Origin: Nitrospirota bacterium
GTDB taxonomy: Bacteria; Nitrospirota; Nitrospiria; Nitrospirales; Nitrospiraceae
Length of the DNA: 64,000 bases
Reading direction: 5' to 3'
NCBI GenBank assembly: GCA_026387665.1
Contig: JAPLLG010000007.1
Span: 310,001 to 374,000 of the forward strand
Below, piece after piece: positions 49,569 through 59,490 of this stretch. Under the pieces are notes generated by a model that worked only from the letters and a program-made list of their open reading frames with translations, was not told the DNA's origin and searched no databases. The number at the start of each line of letters is the position of its first letter. The first letter of the stretch is position 1. The translations under genes and the position numbers were made by a program.

Positions 49569-50582
49569 ATGTCCCTTCTAACACGCAGCATCAATCATCC
49601 AGCCTCTTGGCTGATCTGGACCCTCTCCCTTGTGACCGTCAGCCCGCTGGGTGCCCAGATCACCGTGACGGAGCTGCAATCCCCCTATAGCTTCGTCAAC
49701 GATCCGGTCGGAAAAGGCTATTTCATCTCCAGCGTCAACGGCGAGGCGGAGACCGCCGACAACAACGGGTTCATCACCAAACTCGATCCGAACGGCAAGC
49801 TCCTCAATCTGAAATTCATCCAAGGCGGAAAAGGCGATGTCACCCTCCATGCCCCCAAAGGCATGGCCCTGGTGGAACATGTGCTCTACGTCGCTGACCT
49901 TGATACCTTACGGGGCTTTGACACGACCACCGGCAAGCCGGTCCTGGCTCTGACCATCCGGACACCAGCGACCTCGCACGCAACAGTGCCACAAGCCTCC
50001 TTGATCGACGTGACCTTCGATGGCAAGGGCCACTTGTATTGCTCCGACCAAAAGGCCAACACGATTTACCGGGTCGATCTGGCCACCAAGACCTTTTCTG
50101 TGCTGGTCACGGACCAAGCCCTGGCAGGCCCCTCCGGCCTGGTCGTCCATCCCAGGTCCGGCCAGATCATCGCCGTGAGTTGGGACAAGGGCAAGATTTC
50201 CGAGATCTCTCCGGAGGGCCAGGTCACGGAGCTCGTCTCCAACGGGTTCTTTTCCAACCGCTTCCAAAATCTTCGCGGCGTGGATTTCGACCGTTGGGGC
50301 AACATGTACGTATCGGACTTCACGACGGGAAAAGTGTGGCGTATGAGCTGGGACAAGCGGTTCCAAGTCATTGCCGAATTCCTCCCCTCGCCGGGAGACC
50401 TGAGTATCGACCGGGCCAACAACCTGATTCTCGTGCCCTATGAATATGCCGATGCCGCAGAGATGAACGGGCTCGAAACCCCCAGCGATGGAAAACCCAA
50501 ACAAGAAAAACGGACGTTGGCGGACTACGGGTTCATCCCTCCCCCGCCGAAACCGGCGCCGGAAGGATCCATAAGAAAATGA
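49569..50582 (+). CDS. NHL/SMP-30-like beta-propeller protein, exported
   Basis: The protein is about 337 aa, with an N-terminal signal-like segment (LIWTLSLVTVSPLGAQ) and repeated blades such as LIDVTFDGKGHLYCSDQKAN, GLVVHPRSGQIIAVSWDKGK and GVDFDRWGNMYVSDFTTGKV. These resemble NHL/SMP-30 propellers. Function is unknown; it is probably periplasmic. A GTG at 49548 is an alternative start. Its stop overlaps the next gene (ATGA). Confidence 0.72.
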   Translation: MSLLTRSINHPASWLIWTLSLVTVSPLGAQITVTELQSPYSFVNDPVGKGYFISSVNGEAETADNNGFITKLDPNGKLLNLKFIQGGKGDVTLHAPKGMALVEHVLYVADLDTLRGFDTTTGKPVLALTIRTPATSHATVPQASLIDVTFDGKGHLYCSDQKANTIYRVDLATKTFSVLVTDQALAGPSGLVVHPRSGQIIAVSWDKGKISEISPEGQVTELVSNGFFSNRFQNLRGVDFDRWGNMYVSDFTTGKVWRMSWDKRFQVIAEFLPSPGDLSIDRANNLILVPYEYADAAEMNGLETPSDGKPKQEKRTLADYGFIPPPPKPAPEGSIRK

Positions 50583-51277
50583 GCCAATGCGCCTATTGCA
50601 CACAACGGAAAGGCAAGCGGCCTTGCCCCGCCTTGTCCGGCCTGATCTGCAGCCAATGTTGCGGTGAGCATCGAATCGTGCGGGTTGCCTGCCCGCAAGA
50701 CTGCGTCTACCTCGAATCGGGGAGCGACTATCAGCAGAAGCGGCTGGCGGTGCAGTTCATGCCGTTGCGGCGGGACTTCTATCGCGAGCTGTCGGAGCTC
50801 GGCGGCGAGAAGGCCGTGGCTCTGTTCAACCTCGTCGAAGTGGTGATCTTCGGCTATTTCCAGTCGCGCCGCGATGGGCAGGATGCGGAAATCGTGGCGG
50901 CACTCCAGGGCCTGCGACGGACGCTGAGTCCGCTCCATGTGCCGGCGGCCCCGGCGCCGGTCTTTGCGGAGCATCTCATGAAGGAGTATGACGCGTTCAA
51001 GAAGCAAAACCCGCAGCAAATCGCTGATACGTCCTCCGCGCCGGAGATCCTGGACCGTGCGATTGCCTTCGTCTCAAACTTTTCCGGTACGGATTTTCAA
51101 TCACACAGGTTTCTGGACGGGCTCGTCGGCTATGTGCGCGCCTACCATCCGGATATTGCAACGCACCTGACCAAACAACGGGAGCCGGGCCACATCATCT
51201 TGCCAGGGCAACAATTCATGCCACCTCCGGCTCCAGAGCAACACACTCACGATCCTGGGTGCCAGCACCACCATTAA
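50579..51277 (+). CDS. Cys-rich hypothetical protein with His-rich tail
   Basis: This 232-aa protein is not recognised as a named family. The N-terminal 45 residues contain eight cysteines (C4, C7, C16, C24, C27, C28, C38, C42), likely a zinc- or Fe-S-binding ribbon. The middle is helical, and the tail ends EQHTHDPGCQHHH, a possible metal-binding patch. It is translationally coupled to the propeller gene by ATGA overlap and precedes a family A element. Confidence 0.65.
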   Translation: MSQCAYCTQRKGKRPCPALSGLICSQCCGEHRIVRVACPQDCVYLESGSDYQQKRLAVQFMPLRRDFYRELSELGGEKAVALFNLVEVVIFGYFQSRRDGQDAEIVAALQGLRRTLSPLHVPAAPAPVFAEHLMKEYDAFKKQNPQQIADTSSAPEILDRAIAFVSNFSGTDFQSHRFLDGLVGYVRAYHPDIATHLTKQREPGHIILPGQQFMPPPAPEQHTHDPGCQHHH

Positions 51278-51278
51278 T

Positions 51279-51402
51279 CAGGATGCTGAAAAATGCCGCC
51301 AGCGTCGTTCTCGCATCGTTCAGACCCTCAACGTACCCTGAAGGGTACGCCTCGGCCCTTCACTCGCTGCGGCCTTGCTGTCGACATTTTTGAGCATCCT
51401 GC
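51279..51402 (+). repeat. Family A 3'-UTR palindromic element, copy 5
   Basis: The element starts one nt after the TAA of the Cys-rich gene (TAATCAGGATGCTGAAAAAT) and ends TTTTTGAGCATCCTGC, 124 bp. The central hairpin is CGTACCC-TGAA-GGGTACG. It is followed closely by the PilZ gene. Confidence 0.9.
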
Positions 51403-51423
51403 TAGACGGGGTAGGCACAGCCT

Positions 51424-51747
51424 ATGAGCGCAGGAAGCGAACGAACCATCAGAAAAGCGCGCCGAGTGGAGTTACGCTGCACCGTCAGCTTATCGTCGGG
51501 GGAGATCAAAGGGGACGCCACGGTCACAAACATCTCGATCGCCGGATGCCGAGCCGAGTCTGGTGTCACCTTGACGGAAGGGCTCAACGTTCAAGTCCTG
51601 CTGCACCTGCCGAACCAATCGCCTCCGGTGAAAGTCGAACGGGCTTCCGTTCGTTGGGTCTCGGGCAACGCCTTCGGCCTCAGCTTCATCCTCTTCTTCC
51701 CGTCAGAACGAGCCCGCCTCCGCACCTTCCTCGAAAACATCACATAG
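51424..51747 (+). CDS. PilZ-domain protein (second copy)
   Basis: This 107-aa protein has the PilZ signatures RKARRVELRCTVS (RxxxR) and NISIAGCRAES (D/NxSxxG), so it probably binds c-di-GMP. It is distinct from the PilZ protein at 15200. It lies right after a family A element, with no clear ribosome binding site in the short leader (AGGCACAGCCT then ATG). It is convergent with the cyclophilin genes. Confidence 0.8.
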   Translation: MSAGSERTIRKARRVELRCTVSLSSGEIKGDATVTNISIAGCRAESGVTLTEGLNVQVLLHLPNQSPPVKVERASVRWVSGNAFGLSFILFFPSERARLRTFLENIT

Positions 51748-51769
51748 CCCTGGCTCTTCTACGCGCCCG

Positions 51770-52390
51770 CTACTCAACAATCGTCACGGTCATCTCAATT
51801 CGCTCGTTCGGCAGGTCGTGATCGTTTCTCGGCAAACTCACGATCTTATCGGCAATCCCAAGGCCTTTGATCACCTCGCCGAACGCCGTGTATTTCCGAT
51901 CGAGGAAGGGGGACGTCTCGACAACGATGAAGAACTGCGATCCCGCCGTGTCCGGCTCGGTCGCCCGCGCCATCGACACGATGCCCCGCTTGTGCTGCAC
52001 CTCGCTGAATTCCGCCTTGAGATAGATCGGGTTCCCCTTCTCATCCTTCGGCCCGCCCGCCCCATAGGTCTCCTTACGCAGCGAGTTCTTGGTGTTGGGA
52101 TCACCGCCTTGAATCATAAAGCCTGGAATGACACGGTGAAAAATCGTCCCGTTGTAAAATCCCGCCTTGGCCAAGGCGATAAAATTCTCAACATGCTTCG
52201 GGGCCACATCCGGGTAAAACTTGAAGTGAATCTCCCCGAACTTCGTCTTGATAATGGCTTTGGGACGAGGGTCCGGCGCAGCCACCACCGGCTTCACGTC
52301 CGGCTTCCCTCCGCAGGCTGTAACCAAACTGAGCGCCACGAGCAACGTACAGAGCCGACCCAGTCTCACGGCAGCAGCATGGCCTGTCAT
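51770..52390 (-). CDS. Cyclophilin-type peptidyl-prolyl isomerase, lipoprotein
   Basis: The ~206-aa protein has a lipobox after a hydrophobic stretch (SLVTACGGKPD), so it should be anchored to a membrane. The cyclophilin core follows: AIIKTKFGEIHFKFYPDVAP, NFIALAKAGFYNGTIFHRVI, GFMIQGGDPNTKNSL and GSQFFIVVETSPFLDRKYTA. It assists folding of exported proteins. It is a near-tandem copy of the next gene, which lacks the lipobox. ATG at 52390 is chosen; 52408 is an alternative. Confidence 0.9.
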   Translation of the reverse strand: MTGHAAAVRLGRLCTLLVALSLVTACGGKPDVKPVVAAPDPRPKAIIKTKFGEIHFKFYPDVAPKHVENFIALAKAGFYNGTIFHRVIPGFMIQGGDPNTKNSLRKETYGAGGPKDEKGNPIYLKAEFSEVQHKRGIVSMARATEPDTAGSQFFIVVETSPFLDRKYTAFGEVIKGLGIADKIVSLPRNDHDLPNERIEMTVTIVE

Positions 52391-52411
52391 GGTCCAACAA
52401 GGTTGCATCAG

Positions 52412-53017
52412 TTACTCGACTACCGTGACCGTCAGCTCCACCCGATCCGCCGGGAGGTCCCGGCTGTTTCTCGGCGCGCTAACAATCTTATCCACCACGT
52501 CCATCCCCTTCACCACCTCGCCGAAGACCGTGTACTGGCCATCCAGGAAATTCGAATCCTTCACGACAATAAAGAACTGCGATCCGGCGCTGTTGGGGTC
52601 GCTCGTGCGCGCCATGGAAAGAATGCCGCGCCGGTGAGGGATATCGTTGAATTCCGCCTTCAACCGCTGGCTCGGCCCTCCCTGGCCATAGGTCTCCTGC
52701 TTGTTCGGATCTTTGGTGTTGGGATCGCCGCCCTGGATCATGAACCCGGGAATCACCCGATGAAAAATCGTCCCGTTGTAGAAGCCGGACTTCGCCAGCG
52801 CCATGAAATTTTCGACGTGTTTGGGGGCCTTGTCCGGGAAAAACACGATTTCCATCTCTCCGAACTTCGTCTTGATAATCGCCTTGGGACCTTTGGCCGT
52901 CTCCACTTTCCCTGCCGGGGCCTTGTCGGCTGCCTGAAGCAGGTCCATTCCCAACAACAGAGTCCCACCCAGCGCAAGCACCATCGCCACCCTACGTACC
53001 ATGATTCGCCTCTGCAT
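52412..53017 (-). CDS. Cyclophilin-type peptidyl-prolyl isomerase, periplasmic
   Basis: The 201-aa protein has a Sec-type signal (VAMVLALGGTLLLGMDLLQAA) and the cyclophilin core KHVENFMALAKSGFYNGTIF, GDPNTKDPNKQETYGQGG and SAGSQFFIVVKDSNFLDGQY. It shares long identical stretches with the downstream lipoprotein, so the pair arose by duplication. GGGAGG lies 7 nt before the ATG at 53017, rejecting the long upstream frame. Confidence 0.9.
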   Translation of the reverse strand: MQRRIMVRRVAMVLALGGTLLLGMDLLQAADKAPAGKVETAKGPKAIIKTKFGEMEIVFFPDKAPKHVENFMALAKSGFYNGTIFHRVIPGFMIQGGDPNTKDPNKQETYGQGGPSQRLKAEFNDIPHRRGILSMARTSDPNSAGSQFFIVVKDSNFLDGQYTVFGEVVKGMDVVDKIVSAPRNSRDLPADRVELTVTVVE

Positions 53018-53079
53018 CGTCTGCCTCCCTGAAATGAGAATTGGTCTCGTGGTGAAGTGATCCCACCCTGCCGACAGGA

Positions 53080-53787
53080 TCAGCGCCCTAACTGCTGGAG
53101 GGCCTGCTTCGCCGCCTGTTGTTCCGCTTCTTTCTTGCTGCGCCCGGCCCCAGTCCCTACAACCTTGCCCTGAACGGATAGCTCGACTTCGAAAAGCTTT
53201 TGATGGTCCGGTCCTGTTTCTCGAATGGTGACATAGCATGGCAAGGTGTCATGTGTCTTTTGACACCACTCCTGAAACTGGGTCTTATAGTCTCCCGCTC
53301 CCGGCTGCTCCTGCTGCGCGGCAATATTGGCCAGCTCCTCGGCGAAAATGTGGCGCGTCACCACCCGGCTCGCCTCGAATCCTCCGTCCAGATGCACCGC
53401 CGCGAGCACCGCCTCCAGCGCATCGGCCAACAGCGAGTCTTTCTCGCGCCCCTTCGAACGGTCTTCCCCGCGCCCGAGTTTGAGATGCTCCCCCAGCCCA
53501 AGCCGGCGAGCCACCTGCGCCAACGATCCCTCACTCACCACCTTCGCCTTCAGCTTCGAGAGAGTCCCCTCGGACGACTGCGGCAAGGCGGAGGCCAGGT
53601 ACTCGCTCATCACCAGAGACAGCACGGCATCGCCGAGAAATTCGAGCCGCTCGTTATGGGGCAGAGGGACCGTTTTCTGTTCGTTGACGTGAGAAGAATG
53701 GGTCAGCGCCTCTTCGAGTAAGGCGAGCGCCTTGAATCGATAGCCCAACAGAGACTGGAGGGAATCGGAAGAAGAAACCGAAGTCAT
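53080..53787 (-). CDS. rnc: Ribonuclease III
   Basis: The 235-aa enzyme has the signature NERLEFLGDAVLSLVMSEYL and the downstream acidic DALEAVLAAVHLDGG, then a C-terminal double-stranded RNA-binding domain (DYKTQFQEWCQKTHDTLPCY, GTGAGRSKKEAEQQAAKQAL). It processes rRNA and structured mRNAs. It follows fabF by 30 nt on the same strand. It could cut the palindromic 3' elements noted here, which is speculation. Confidence 0.96.
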   Translation of the reverse strand: MTSVSSSDSLQSLLGYRFKALALLEEALTHSSHVNEQKTVPLPHNERLEFLGDAVLSLVMSEYLASALPQSSEGTLSKLKAKVVSEGSLAQVARRLGLGEHLKLGRGEDRSKGREKDSLLADALEAVLAAVHLDGGFEASRVVTRHIFAEELANIAAQQEQPGAGDYKTQFQEWCQKTHDTLPCYVTIRETGPDHQKLFEVELSVQGKVVGTGAGRSKKEAEQQAAKQALQQLGR

Positions 53788-53817
53788 AGTGGCGAGTCTA
53801 TCCCTCGCACAGGCCTG

Positions 53818-55068
53818 TTAGGCGTCCGGTTTTCTAAAGAGCAGACAGGCATTGACCCCGCCGAATCCGAAGGAGTTCGACAGCGCAACCGTCACCGCCG
53901 CAGGCCTGGCCTTATGCGGAATGTAGTCCAGGTCGCAAGCTGGGTCCGGATGGTCCAGGTTGATCGTCGGGGGCAGGATTCCGTGATGAAGCGCCAGCAC
54001 ACTGAATACCGCTTCGATCCCGCCTGCGGCTCCGAGTAAGTGTCCGGTCATCGACTTGGTCGAACTCACCGGAATCTGATAGGCCCGCTGGCCGAACACC
54101 TGCTTGATGGCCTTGGTCTCGATGGCATCTGCCATCGTCGAGGTGCCGTGGGCGTTGATGTACCCGACCTGGTCCTTGCCGATCCCGGCATCCTTGAGCG
54201 CCAGTTCCATACAGCGGACCGCTCCCTCGCCCTCTTCGGACGGGGCCGTAATATGATAGGCATCGCTGTTCATGCCGTAGCCGATGAGTTCGGCATAGAT
54301 CCGAACCCCGCGACGGCGCGCATGCTCCAGCTCCTCCAGGACCACGACGCCGGCGCCTTCGCCGAGCACGAACCCGTCGCGATCCTTGTCGAAGGGCCGG
54401 CTCGCTTTCGTCGGCTCATCGTTGCGGAACGAGAGGGCCTTCGAGGCTGCAAACCCTGCGACCCCCAACGGCGTAATGGCGGCCTCCGCCCCACCGGCGA
54501 TCATGACATCGGCATCGCCCGCCTGAATCAGCCGGAACGCGTCGCCGATGCAATGATTGCCCGTTGCGCAAGCTGTCACGGCACAGGAATTCGGCCCCTT
54601 GGCGCCCAGTCTGATCGCCACCTGCCCCGACGCCAGGTTGATGATGGTCATCGGGATGAAAAATGGCGAGACACGCCCCGGTCCTTTTTCCTGCAAAATC
54701 TTATGGTAATGTTCGATCGACCCCAGCCCGCCGATGCCGGACCCGATATAGACCCCGACCCTCGTGGCCTCTTCCGGCGCCACGGTGAACCCCGCATCAT
54801 CTACCGCCAGCTGGGCGGCGCCCACGGCGTAATGGATGAACGTATCCATCTTTTTGATGTCTTTTTTCTCGATAAACTGGGCCGGGTCGAAGTCTTTCAC
54901 TTCACCGGCAATGCGGGCATCGTAGGCCGCGGGATCGAACTTCGTGATCGGACCGATGCCGGATTCACCAGCACAGATGGCCTTCCACGTTTTGTCGATA
55001 CCGGTGCCCAGAGGTGTCACCACCCCCAAGCCGGTCACGACGATCCGTCTGGTTGAACGAACACTCAT
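53818..55068 (-). CDS. fabF: 3-oxoacyl-ACP synthase II
   Basis: The 416-aa condensing enzyme has the C-H-H triad: [37 protein letters not shown] and [20 protein letters not shown]. It elongates acyl-ACP. It starts about 15 nt after acpP and ends before rnc. Length and motifs are normal for KASII. Confidence 0.97.
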   Translation of the reverse strand: MSVRSTRRIVVTGLGVVTPLGTGIDKTWKAICAGESGIGPITKFDPAAYDARIAGEVKDFDPAQFIEKKDIKKMDTFIHYAVGAAQLAVDDAGFTVAPEEATRVGVYIGSGIGGLGSIEHYHKILQEKGPGRVSPFFIPMTIINLASGQVAIRLGAKGPNSCAVTACATGNHCIGDAFRLIQAGDADVMIAGGAEAAITPLGVAGFAASKALSFRNDEPTKASRPFDKDRDGFVLGEGAGVVVLEELEHARRRGVRIYAELIGYGMNSDAYHITAPSEEGEGAVRCMELALKDAGIGKDQVGYINAHGTSTMADAIETKAIKQVFGQRAYQIPVSSTKSMTGHLLGAAGGIEAVFSVLALHHGILPPTINLDHPDPACDLDYIPHKARPAAVTVALSNSFGFGGVNACLLFRKPDA

Positions 55069-55083
55069 AGCGTCTTGCGGCCT

Positions 55084-55317
55084 CTAGGCCTTTTCCTTGA
55101 TATAGTCCAAGGCTTTCCCGACCGTCAGAATCTTTTCTGCGTCTTCGTCGGGAATTTCGATCCCGAACTCTTCTTCGAGGGCCATCACCAGCTCGACCGT
55201 ATCGAGCGAGTCGGCGCCAAGGTCTTCCACGAAGCTGGCTTCGAGCGTGACCTCATCCTCCTCGACTCCGAGCTGCTCACCGATAATTTTCTTCACCCGT
55301 TCTTCTACAGTACCCAT
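55084..55317 (-). CDS. acpP: Acyl carrier protein
   Basis: The 77-aa protein is acidic with the phosphopantetheine Ser in [20 protein letters not shown]. It shuttles acyl chains for Fab enzymes. Two starts are possible: ATG at 55317 (GGAGG 11 nt upstream), which gives the family N-terminus [11 protein letters not shown], and ATG at 55341, with the better-spaced AAGGAGG and an 8-residue extension MGKEAGKS. The shorter form was chosen on family grounds. Confidence 0.95.
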   Translation of the reverse strand: MGTVEERVKKIIGEQLGVEEDEVTLEASFVEDLGADSLDTVELVMALEEEFGIEIPDEDAEKILTVGKALDYIKEKA

Positions 55318-55408
55318 TGATTTTCCTGCCTCCTTCCCCATCGTAGATCCTCCTTGTCGCTGCGAATCTGTCGCCGCAGCATCGTACAAAATTCCGTCTG
55401 CACCGTCG

Positions 55409-56152
55409 TCACGGCATCAGCATGCCCCCGTTCACGTGCAACACGTGCCCCGTGATGTAGGCCGCCTCGTCCGACACGAGAAAACGCACCGCTGCCGCAA
55501 TATCGGCCGGCGTACCCAACCGTCCCAATGGGATTTGCTTTTGAAGCGTGTCTTTCACCTCGGGCGACAACCCCTGCGTCATGGCGGTGTCGATGAATCC
55601 CGGCGCGACTGCGTTCACCGTCACGGACCGGCTCGCATATTCCCGCGCGACCGTCTTGGTCAAACCGATCACCGCCGCCTTGGAGGCCGCGTAATTGGCC
55701 TGGCCCACATTGCCCATCACCCCGACGATCGACGCAATGTTGACGATGCGACCATACCGCTGCTTGGTCATCGGGAGCAAGACCGCTTTGATGCAATTGA
55801 ACGTCCCGGTCAAATTCACTTGCAGCACCAGGTTCCAGTCGTCTTCCTTCATCCGCAACAGCAGCCCGTCGCGCGTGATCCCGGCATTGTTCACCAGGAT
55901 ATCGACCTTCCCCCACTCCTTAATCACCTGATCGACCATGGCTTTGGTGTCGGTACCGTCCGCCACATTGACCTTGACGTTCAGCGCCTTGCGGCCCAAC
56001 TGCTCCACCGCCGCAACCGTGTCCTTCGACCGGCTCGGATCGAGGTCGGCGACAACGATATCAGCCCCGGCCTGCGCCAACGCTTCCGCGATCGCCCGGC
56101 CGATCCCTTGCGCCGCCCCTGTGACAATTGCAACCTTACCATGTAGTGACAT
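55409..56152 (-). CDS. fabG: 3-oxoacyl-ACP reductase
   Basis: The 247-aa short-chain dehydrogenase has [18 protein letters not shown] for [19 protein letters not shown], and the Ser-Tyr-Lys core [20 protein letters not shown]. It reduces 3-oxoacyl-ACP. ATG at 56152 has GAGGAG 8 nt upstream, so the five extra residues of the longer frame are dropped. It is between fabD and acpP. Confidence 0.96.
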   Translation of the reverse strand: MSLHGKVAIVTGAAQGIGRAIAEALAQAGADIVVADLDPSRSKDTVAAVEQLGRKALNVKVNVADGTDTKAMVDQVIKEWGKVDILVNNAGITRDGLLLRMKEDDWNLVLQVNLTGTFNCIKAVLLPMTKQRYGRIVNIASIVGVMGNVGQANYAASKAAVIGLTKTVAREYASRSVTVNAVAPGFIDTAMTQGLSPEVKDTLQKQIPLGRLGTPADIAAAVRFLVSDEAAYITGHVLHVNGGMLMP

Positions 56153-56173
56153 TCGTTCGCTCCTCACATCCCT

Positions 56174-57133
56174 TCACGCGCTCAATGCGGCGCGAGTCGC
56201 CTCAAGCGACTTTGGATCATTCACGTTCAAGGTCACCGCGTCCGGCACGATTCGTTTGATCAAACCGCTCAAGACCGCTCCCGGCCCGACTTCGACGAAC
56301 GTCGTCACGCCCATCGCAGCCATCGCCTTCACCGAATCTTCCCAGAGCACCGACGAAGGCAACTGCCGCACTAACGAGGCCTGGATATCGCCGGCCTTGC
56401 TGATCGCCCTGGCTTCCGCATTATTCACCAAAGGCATCTTTAGATCGGACCAAGTGATCCCGGCTAAATCGCCCGCCAGCCTATCGGCCGCCTTCTGCAT
56501 CAGCGGCGTATGGACCGGCACACTGACAGGGAGCGGAATCGCCTTCTTACAGCCCCTGGCCTTCGCCAGTTCAATGGCTCGCTCGACGGCAGCCTTTTCT
56601 CCGGCAATGACCACCTGTCCAGGCGAATTGAAATTCGCCGCAGCCACAACTCCGACAGCCGAGGCTTCCCGGCAGAGCTCTTTCACAACATCGGCCGTCA
56701 GGCCGAGCAGCGCGGCAACCAACCCGGTCCCGGGCGGCACAGCTTCGGCCATATAACGGCCCCGCTTCTGCACGATCGCCACCGCCTCACGATAGGTCAG
56801 GCCCCCGGCTGCCACAAGAGCCGAGTATTCTCCCAAACTATGGCCTGCGACCGCAACCGGTCTAATGCCTAACGGCTCGAACGCACGGAGCGCGGCCAGA
56901 CTGCTCACCAACAGAGCCGGCTGAGTATATTCCGTGAGGTTCAACCGTTCTGCCGGCCCCTCGAAACACAACGCAGCAATATCATACCCCAGCACCGACG
57001 AGGCCTCCTCGTAGAGACTCCTAATGCCGGGATTGGACTCGGCCAAGGCTCGGCCCATCCCGACCGACTGGGACCCCTGGCCAGGAAAGACCAATCCAAC
57101 GTTGGAAGACCTTGTTGATTGGAGAATCGTCAT
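56174..57133 (-). CDS. fabD: Malonyl-CoA:ACP transacylase
   Basis: The 319-aa enzyme starts with VGLVFPGQGSQSVGMGRALA after a 12-residue lead, and the nucleophile region is AVAGHSLGEYSALVAAGGLT. It loads malonyl onto ACP for the Fab cycle. It lies 21 nt upstream of fabG. A gap of about 176 bp with no obvious gene separates it from fabH. Confidence 0.95.
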   Translation of the reverse strand: MTILQSTRSSNVGLVFPGQGSQSVGMGRALAESNPGIRSLYEEASSVLGYDIAALCFEGPAERLNLTEYTQPALLVSSLAALRAFEPLGIRPVAVAGHSLGEYSALVAAGGLTYREAVAIVQKRGRYMAEAVPPGTGLVAALLGLTADVVKELCREASAVGVVAAANFNSPGQVVIAGEKAAVERAIELAKARGCKKAIPLPVSVPVHTPLMQKAADRLAGDLAGITWSDLKMPLVNNAEARAISKAGDIQASLVRQLPSSVLWEDSVKAMAAMGVTTFVEVGPGAVLSGLIKRIVPDAVTLNVNDPKSLEATRAALSA

Positions 57134-57309
57134 ACTACCGGAGTGATTGCACGGGGCTGCTGGTTACTCTCATCATCGTAATACTCGAAATTGGAGCGGG
57201 CGCCATGCGCCGCTTCCGTGGTTAGATATCGTCGAATTTCCCTTGAATGTCAACGGGAAAAGTTTCTTGAGCCCGTAAGCTGCACGCTGGTGGCTGATCG
57301 TTTTAGGTC

Positions 57310-58284
57310 CTACCACCTGATGAGCGCCGAGGCCCAGGTCAAGCCGGCCCCGAAGGCCCCCAACATGACCAAGCTGCCCTCTTTAATCCGGCCCTGACGC
57401 ACCGCTTCATCCAGGGCAATGGGAATCGAAGCAGCCGAGGTATTCCCATACCGATCGAGATTCAGCATCACTTTTTCAGGAGGAAGTCCGAGACGGCTGG
57501 CCACTGCCTTCAGAATGCGGATATTGGCTTGATGCGGCACATAGAGATCGAGATCCTCCACACCAAGATTATTCGCAGCTAGAGTCTCGCGCGCCACTTC
57601 CTCCAGGGTTCGCACCGCCACCTTGAAGGTCTCGTTCCCCTTCATCTTGATGTACTGCATCCGCTCCGCCACAACTTTTTCAGAGGGAGGCAAACGCGAC
57701 CCGCCGCCTGGCACCGTGATCAAATCGCAGAGACTCCCATCGGAACGGAGGTGCGTCGAGAGAATACCCCGCTCATTCTCACTGGCACTGATCACGGCGG
57801 CTCCGGCCCCATCGCCGAACAGGATGCAGGTGTTGCGATCGGTCCAGTCGGTAATCCCCGACATCACTTCCGACCCGATGATCAACACATGGCGCATGCC
57901 GGTTTTGATATAGGCATCCGCCATCGACAGGGCATAGACAAACCCGCAACAAGCGGCCGACAGGTCGCAGGCCGCCGCTTTCGTCGCCCCCAGTCGATGC
58001 TGGATCACACAGGCCGTGGCAGGAAGCGGATAATCGCCCGTGCAGGTCGCCAGGAGAATCAGATCGAGTTCGGCCGCACTCACCCCCGCAGCAACCAAGG
58101 CCCGCTCCGCCGCTTTCACTGCCAGATCGGAACAGGCTTCACCGGGACCGGCCACATGCCGTTCGCGGATACCGGTCCGCTCGACGATCCATTCGTCCGA
58201 GGTGGCCACCATCCCTTCAAGGTCGGCATTGGTCAATACTTTGACCGGTACGTACGATCCGGTCCCTGCAATGCGGGATCTCAT
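57310..58284 (-). CDS. fabH: 3-oxoacyl-ACP synthase III
   Basis: The 324-aa initiating synthase has the Cys site DLSAACCGFVYALSMADAYI, His in LYVPHQANIRILKAVASRLG and Asn in DRYGNTSAASIPIALDEAV. It starts by overlapping the plsX stop (ATGA). A second FabH-like gene is cut at the start of this window (1-547); this copy is in the typical fab cluster and is probably the housekeeping one. Confidence 0.97.
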   Translation of the reverse strand: MRSRIAGTGSYVPVKVLTNADLEGMVATSDEWIVERTGIRERHVAGPGEACSDLAVKAAERALVAAGVSAAELDLILLATCTGDYPLPATACVIQHRLGATKAAACDLSAACCGFVYALSMADAYIKTGMRHVLIIGSEVMSGITDWTDRNTCILFGDGAGAAVISASENERGILSTHLRSDGSLCDLITVPGGGSRLPPSEKVVAERMQYIKMKGNETFKVAVRTLEEVARETLAANNLGVEDLDLYVPHQANIRILKAVASRLGLPPEKVMLNLDRYGNTSAASIPIALDEAVRQGRIKEGSLVMLGAFGAGLTWASALIRW

Positions 58285-59306
58285 GCCGACGATTCCTCAG
58301 TGGGCTTGGGTTGAGAGAGGCTCTCTTGAATATCGCGTTGAATCAACTCATCGACGCGACTCTCTGCCAAGCCCTTCGCACGGCGAATGGCATTCTTAAT
58401 CGCCTTGGCGGACGAACGGCCATGGCAGATCATCGTAATGCCATTGACGCCCAGCAGCGGCGCCCCGCCGAATTCTGCGTAGTCGATTCGTTTTTTCAAG
58501 TTCAGCAGCGGCTTGGCAATGAGCGGGTAGGCCAAGCGACCGAAGAAGGACCCGGAAATTTCTTTGAGCAGCAATTTCTTGATCGTATCGGCCACGCCCT
58601 CGGAAATCTTCAGCGCGACGTTGCCGATAAACCCGTCGCACACCACCACATCCGCGCTCCCGCTGTACACATCGCGGCCCTCGACATTACCGATGAAGTT
58701 GAGCGGGCTGGCCTTCAAAAGCTTGAACGCTTCCTTCGTCACCTCATTGCCCTTGCTGTCCTCTTCCCCGATGCTTAACAGTCCGACGCGCGGATTGGGC
58801 TTCCCGAAGAGATGTTTGCCGTATTCATTCCCCATGATGGCGAATTGCGCCAGATGCTGGGCGCTACAATCCACATTGGCCCCGACATCCAGCATGATGG
58901 CCATGCCGGTCAGCGTCGGCAGACAGGTCGCAATCGCCGGGCGCTCAACGCCTTTGGTCAGCCCGAGCACAAAGAAGGAGGCCACCATGCTGGCGCCGGT
59001 GTTCCCGGGACTGACAACGGCACTGGCCTCGCCACTCTTGACCAGCTCGGTCGCAATCCAAATAGAGGAATTTCTCTTTTTGCGGGCGACCGTCGCGGGC
59101 GATTCGTGCATCTCGACGACTTGCGAGGCATGGCGAATCGACAGACGAGGATCGGTGCAGCCAAGGCGGCGGCATTCGGCGGTGAGCAGGGCCTCATCGC
59201 CGACGAGGATGACCTCGACATCACATTCCTGGGCAGCCTGGAGCGCCCCCTCAATGGCCGGGGCCGGTCCATGGTCACCGCCCATGGCATCAAGCGCAAT
59301 TTTCAT
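58281..59306 (-). CDS. plsX: Phosphate acyltransferase PlsX
   Basis: The 341-aa enzyme makes acyl-phosphate from acyl-ACP for phospholipid synthesis. Family start MKIALDAMGGDHGPAPAIEG, then VSPGNTGASMVASFFVLGLT and DGFIGNVALKISEGVADTIK. It is between rpmF and fabH, in the usual order. Confidence 0.96.
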   Translation of the reverse strand: MKIALDAMGGDHGPAPAIEGALQAAQECDVEVILVGDEALLTAECRRLGCTDPRLSIRHASQVVEMHESPATVARKKRNSSIWIATELVKSGEASAVVSPGNTGASMVASFFVLGLTKGVERPAIATCLPTLTGMAIMLDVGANVDCSAQHLAQFAIMGNEYGKHLFGKPNPRVGLLSIGEEDSKGNEVTKEAFKLLKASPLNFIGNVEGRDVYSGSADVVVCDGFIGNVALKISEGVADTIKKLLLKEISGSFFGRLAYPLIAKPLLNLKKRIDYAEFGGAPLLGVNGITMICHGRSSAKAIKNAIRRAKGLAESRVDELIQRDIQESLSQPKPTEESSA

Positions 59307-59490
59307 AGCGACCAGGTACTCATCGAATGATGATGTGTCACGCGGTCACGGTCGACGACCGGCCGTCACCACGCGACATGCGGGAGGAGTGTAAAGCAGT
59401 GAAATGATTGACGCAACAGGCGAGAGGCATCATCCCGTCGTGATCCTTGAGCCATCGAACCCTGCGGGCATCGCCCACAGGCACGGTGAC

